Source: an uncultured Chloroflexota bacterium
GTDB taxonomy: Bacteria > Chloroflexota > Dehalococcoidia > Lucifugimonadales > CAJWER01
Reading direction: 5' to 3'
NCBI GenBank assembly: GCA_913030785.1
Contig: CAJWER010000163.1
Location: 1 to 6,824 of the forward strand
Length of the DNA stretch: 6,824 nt
In this document: positions 5,385 through 6,824 of the stretch, piece after piece
Position numbering within the stretch: position 1 is the stretch's first letter
Layout of the letters: every line of letters starts with the position of its first letter
The notes under the pieces: model-generated
What the model was told of the DNA's origin: nothing
Seen by the model: only the letters and a program-made list of their open reading frames with translations
Databases searched by the model: none
Made by a program: the position numbers and the translations under genes

Positions 5385-6260
5385 GTGGGAGACGCCCTTG
5401 GAACGACGTTGGAGTTTCGACCCCCGGGTACTTTCACACCAATTGACGACATGATCGGTGGTGGACCGTTCGATCTGGAGCCTGGGGAATGGACCGACGA
5501 CACGTCCATGGCACTGTGTCTGGCCGAGAAACTGATCCAGCGGAAAGAGTTCCATCCGATCGATCAGTTGGAACGGTACGTCCAATGGTGGCGTCACGGC
5601 AACCTGAGTAGTACCAACAGTTGTTTTGACATCGGCAACACAGTCGAGGATGCCCTGGCACGTTTCGAGCGATCACGTCAGCCCTACGGCGGTTCAGCAG
5701 ATCCCTGGAGCGCTGGCAACGGTTCTATCATGCGTTTGGCCCCGGTGCCGCTGTTTTACGCACGGCACCCCGCGGAGGCGATTGAGAGGTCAGGCCAGAG
5801 CTCGCAGACCACTCACCGAACCATTGCCGCCATAGATGCCTGCCGTTACTTTGGCGGTCTACTGGCTGGTGCAACCAACGGCGTTGCCAAAGAGGAGTTC
5901 CTAGCCGAACGCTACAGTCCAATTCCAGGGCACTGGGATCAACATCCGCTGGTCGATGAAATCGACGAGATCGCCCCAGGTTCCTTCAAGAGAAAGTCAC
6001 CGCCGGAAATCAAAGGCACAGGGTACGTCGTGAAGAGCCTGGAGGCAGCCCTCTGGGCGTTCCACCATGGCGATTCCTTTCGAGAAGGGGCCCTCCTCGC
6101 GGTCAATCTGGGAGACGACGCCGACACTACAGGCGCCGTCTATGGCCAAGTCGGAATCCCGGAACCGTGGCATTCGAGGCTCGCAAAGCGCTCCCTCATC
6201 ACAGGCTACGCGGACCGCCTGTTTGATCAATTCCATACCGTGTTCTTGTCTTGTTCTTGA
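5385..6260 (+). CDS. ADP-ribosylglycohydrolase family protein (DraG/ARH-like), possibly disrupted
   Basis: An ADP-ribosylglycohydrolase-fold protein, the family that removes ADP-ribose from proteins or related acceptors with two Mg2+ ions. Seen from GTG 5385 (291 residues): VGDALGTTLEF, the metal motif GEWTDDTSMALCLAE, NGSIMRLAPVPLFY, a TTHRTIAAIDACRYFGG helix, and the second metal motif NLGDDADTTGAVYGQ. Both metal sites are intact and the length to the C-terminus is typical. The first 15 codons (5340-5384) belong to the gene but contain a TGA. Translation could begin at GTG 5385, which by chance has AGGA six bases upstream (5375-5378); the product would lack the first conserved helix (FRGSLLGLA) and may be impaired. 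So it is a recent pseudogene, a shortened protein, or a sequencing error. No partner such as DraT is near. Confidence 0.85.
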   Translation: MGDALGTTLEFRPPGTFTPIDDMIGGGPFDLEPGEWTDDTSMALCLAEKLIQRKEFHPIDQLERYVQWWRHGNLSSTNSCFDIGNTVEDALARFERSRQPYGGSADPWSAGNGSIMRLAPVPLFYARHPAEAIERSGQSSQTTHRTIAAIDACRYFGGLLAGATNGVAKEEFLAERYSPIPGHWDQHPLVDEIDEIAPGSFKRKSPPEIKGTGYVVKSLEAALWAFHHGDSFREGALLAVNLGDDADTTGAVYGQVGIPEPWHSRLAKRSLITGYADRLFDQFHTVFLSCS

Positions 6261-6283
6261 ACTTCGACTAGTTATTGTATAAG
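6257..6283 (+). promoter_or_regulatory. Possible sigma70-type promoter for the small downstream gene
   Basis: TTGAAC (6257-6262) and TATAAG (6278-6283), 15 bases apart, slightly short. It sits in an AT-rich patch at the end of the ADP-ribosylglycohydrolase gene, 62 bases before ATG 6346. Confidence 0.35.
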
Positions 6284-6303
6284 ATGCTGCCAAGTTACTC
6301 CGA

Positions 6304-6327
6304 GGGCTTGTCGTCCAGGCAAGACCC
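6304..6327 (+). repeat. Small inverted repeat upstream of the small gene
   Basis: GGGCTTG (6304-6310) pairs with CAAG-A-CCC (6320-6327), seven pairs with one bulged A and a nine-base loop. No T-run follows. It would lie in the leader if the promoter just upstream is used. Confidence 0.3.
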
Positions 6328-6345
6328 GTCCGCACAGGGACAGGG

Positions 6346-6711
6346 ATGCGTCAGAGCACTTCACAAAAAGGCCCAACTGGCCTCCTCTCATCGTTTCTCA
6401 GCACTAGATTGCCGCCCTCCGGAAGCGGCGTGCAGGACATCTACCGCGAAACGACGATCTGCTATGCATACATGTGCCCCTACGCCTACGGCTGCACCGA
6501 GAAGACAGCGCGCGCGGCCCAGGTGCTGAACCGTCGCTGCATGAGGTATCAGCCCGAGGAGATGCGTGTCGCACCTGGCCTCTCCGACCTGTCCCTGGAC
6601 CTGCTCGCACAACGCCGGGAGCAGGGCAAGCCGGTCGGGACCGCCACGATTGAACTGCTGGACCGCCTTAGGCCAAACGGCCCGATGCGCAAGCTACCAC
6701 GCCCAAAGTAG
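6346..6711 (+). CDS. Small Cys/Tyr-rich hypothetical protein
   Basis: I do not recognise this family. From ATG 6346 (AGGGA five bases upstream) it would be 121 residues; a GTG at 6430 with GGAAG four bases upstream would give 93. The shorter form is attractive because the first 28 residues (MRQSTSQKGPTGLL...) look unordered, while from 6430 on codons have strongly G/C-rich third positions like the real genes nearby. The core has Cys39, Cys44, Cys50 and Cys65 (long numbering) in the setting ICYAYMCPYAYGC...RRC, which could bind zinc or an iron-sulfur cluster; the spacing is not that of a radical-SAM motif. The C-terminal half is charged and probably helical (LDLLAQRREQGKPVG, ATIELLDRLRP), ending basic. 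No signal peptide or membrane segment. It may also be a fragment of a larger gene. Confidence 0.55.
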   Translation: MRQSTSQKGPTGLLSSFLSTRLPPSGSGVQDIYRETTICYAYMCPYAYGCTEKTARAAQVLNRRCMRYQPEEMRVAPGLSDLSLDLLAQRREQGKPVGTATIELLDRLRPNGPMRKLPRPK

Positions 6712-6713
6712 GC

Positions 6714-6755
6714 GGTGCGGCGCACGCTATGTTGGGCGGGGGGTGCGGCACACGC
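6714..6755. repeat. Short direct repeat at the window end
   Basis: GGTGCGGCGCACGC (6714-6727) recurs as GGTGCGGCACACGC (6742-6755), 13 of 14 bases identical, 28 bases apart start to start. The first copy contains GTGC-GGC-GCAC, a small palindrome. The remaining bases to 6824 are GC-rich, with no gene that I can support. Confidence 0.45.
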
Positions 6756-6824
6756 CGTGGGGCCGGTGTCGTGCACTCTGTGGGGAGGAATGTGGCGGAC
6801 AGCGCCTGTCGTAGTCAGGGGTTG

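Noticed and set aside
5358..5397. SECIS element for the TGA in the ADP-ribosylglycohydrolase gene
   Set aside because: The best hairpins are a 4-bp stem with the loop only 7 bases from the TGA, or a 4-bp GGCG/CGCC stem with an 8-base loop. Both are weak, and the family has Arg, not Cys, at this position.
1891..6260. General reassignment of TGA to an amino acid
   Set aside because: GC content is moderate, Trp is encoded by TGG throughout, and the two TGAs sit at positions expecting different residues (Cys and Arg), so one reassigned meaning does not fit both.

Overview
The window is about 58% GC by eye and bacterial in layout: short intergenic gaps, Shine-Dalgarno sites and ATG/GTG/TTG starts. 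Gene content (an acyl-CoA-type dehydrogenase with a VOC enzyme, a DUF971 protein, a DUF3179 lipoprotein, LolD/MacB-type ABC ATPases, an ADP-ribosylglycohydrolase) resembles Chloroflexota such as Dehalococcoidia/SAR202-like lineages or a similar environmental bacterium. That placement is inference from family content; no marker gene is present. Most genes end in TAG or TAA.

Region by region: (1) 2-877, the 3' part of a 3-hydroxyacyl-CoA dehydrogenase-family gene, followed closely by a VOC/glyoxalase-fold enzyme (902-1333), apparently co-transcribed. (2) On the minus strand, 1670-1323, a small DUF971 protein with a conserved zinc site, convergent with and overlapping the VOC gene by 11 bp. (3) 1891-3195, an exported DUF3179 lipoprotein whose reading frame is interrupted by one TGA at 2482-2484. 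The frame continues intact on both sides of the TGA, the TGA sits where the family has the first Cys of a Cys-Pro-Leu-Cys motif, and a hairpin of bacterial SECIS type starts a few bases downstream. I read this as one 434-residue selenoprotein with a Sec-Pro-Leu-Cys motif, not two genes or a pseudogene. This is the main result of the window. (4) 3453-4340 and 4383-5096, two LolD/MacB-type ABC ATPases in tandem; the first carries an AbrB/SpoVT-like tail, and no permease gene is next to them. (5) 5097-5339, a non-coding stretch with inverted repeats. (6) 5340-6260, an ADP-ribosylglycohydrolase gene whose natural N-terminus is broken by a second in-frame TGA at codon 6; this one lacks a convincing SECIS and looks like a CGA-to-TGA nonsense change. 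(7) 6346-6711, a small Cys/Tyr-rich protein I do not recognise, then a 113-bp end stretch with a short direct repeat.

The genes do not form one pathway. The first pair fits CoA-thioester or related carbon metabolism, the DUF3179 protein is an extracytoplasmic redox or metal-binding candidate, the ABC pair would power a transporter or lipoprotein/efflux system whose membrane part is elsewhere, and the ADP-ribosylglycohydrolase would reverse ADP-ribosylation if still functional. No selenocysteine machinery (selA, selB, selC, selD) lies in the window, so recoding must depend on genes elsewhere in the genome.
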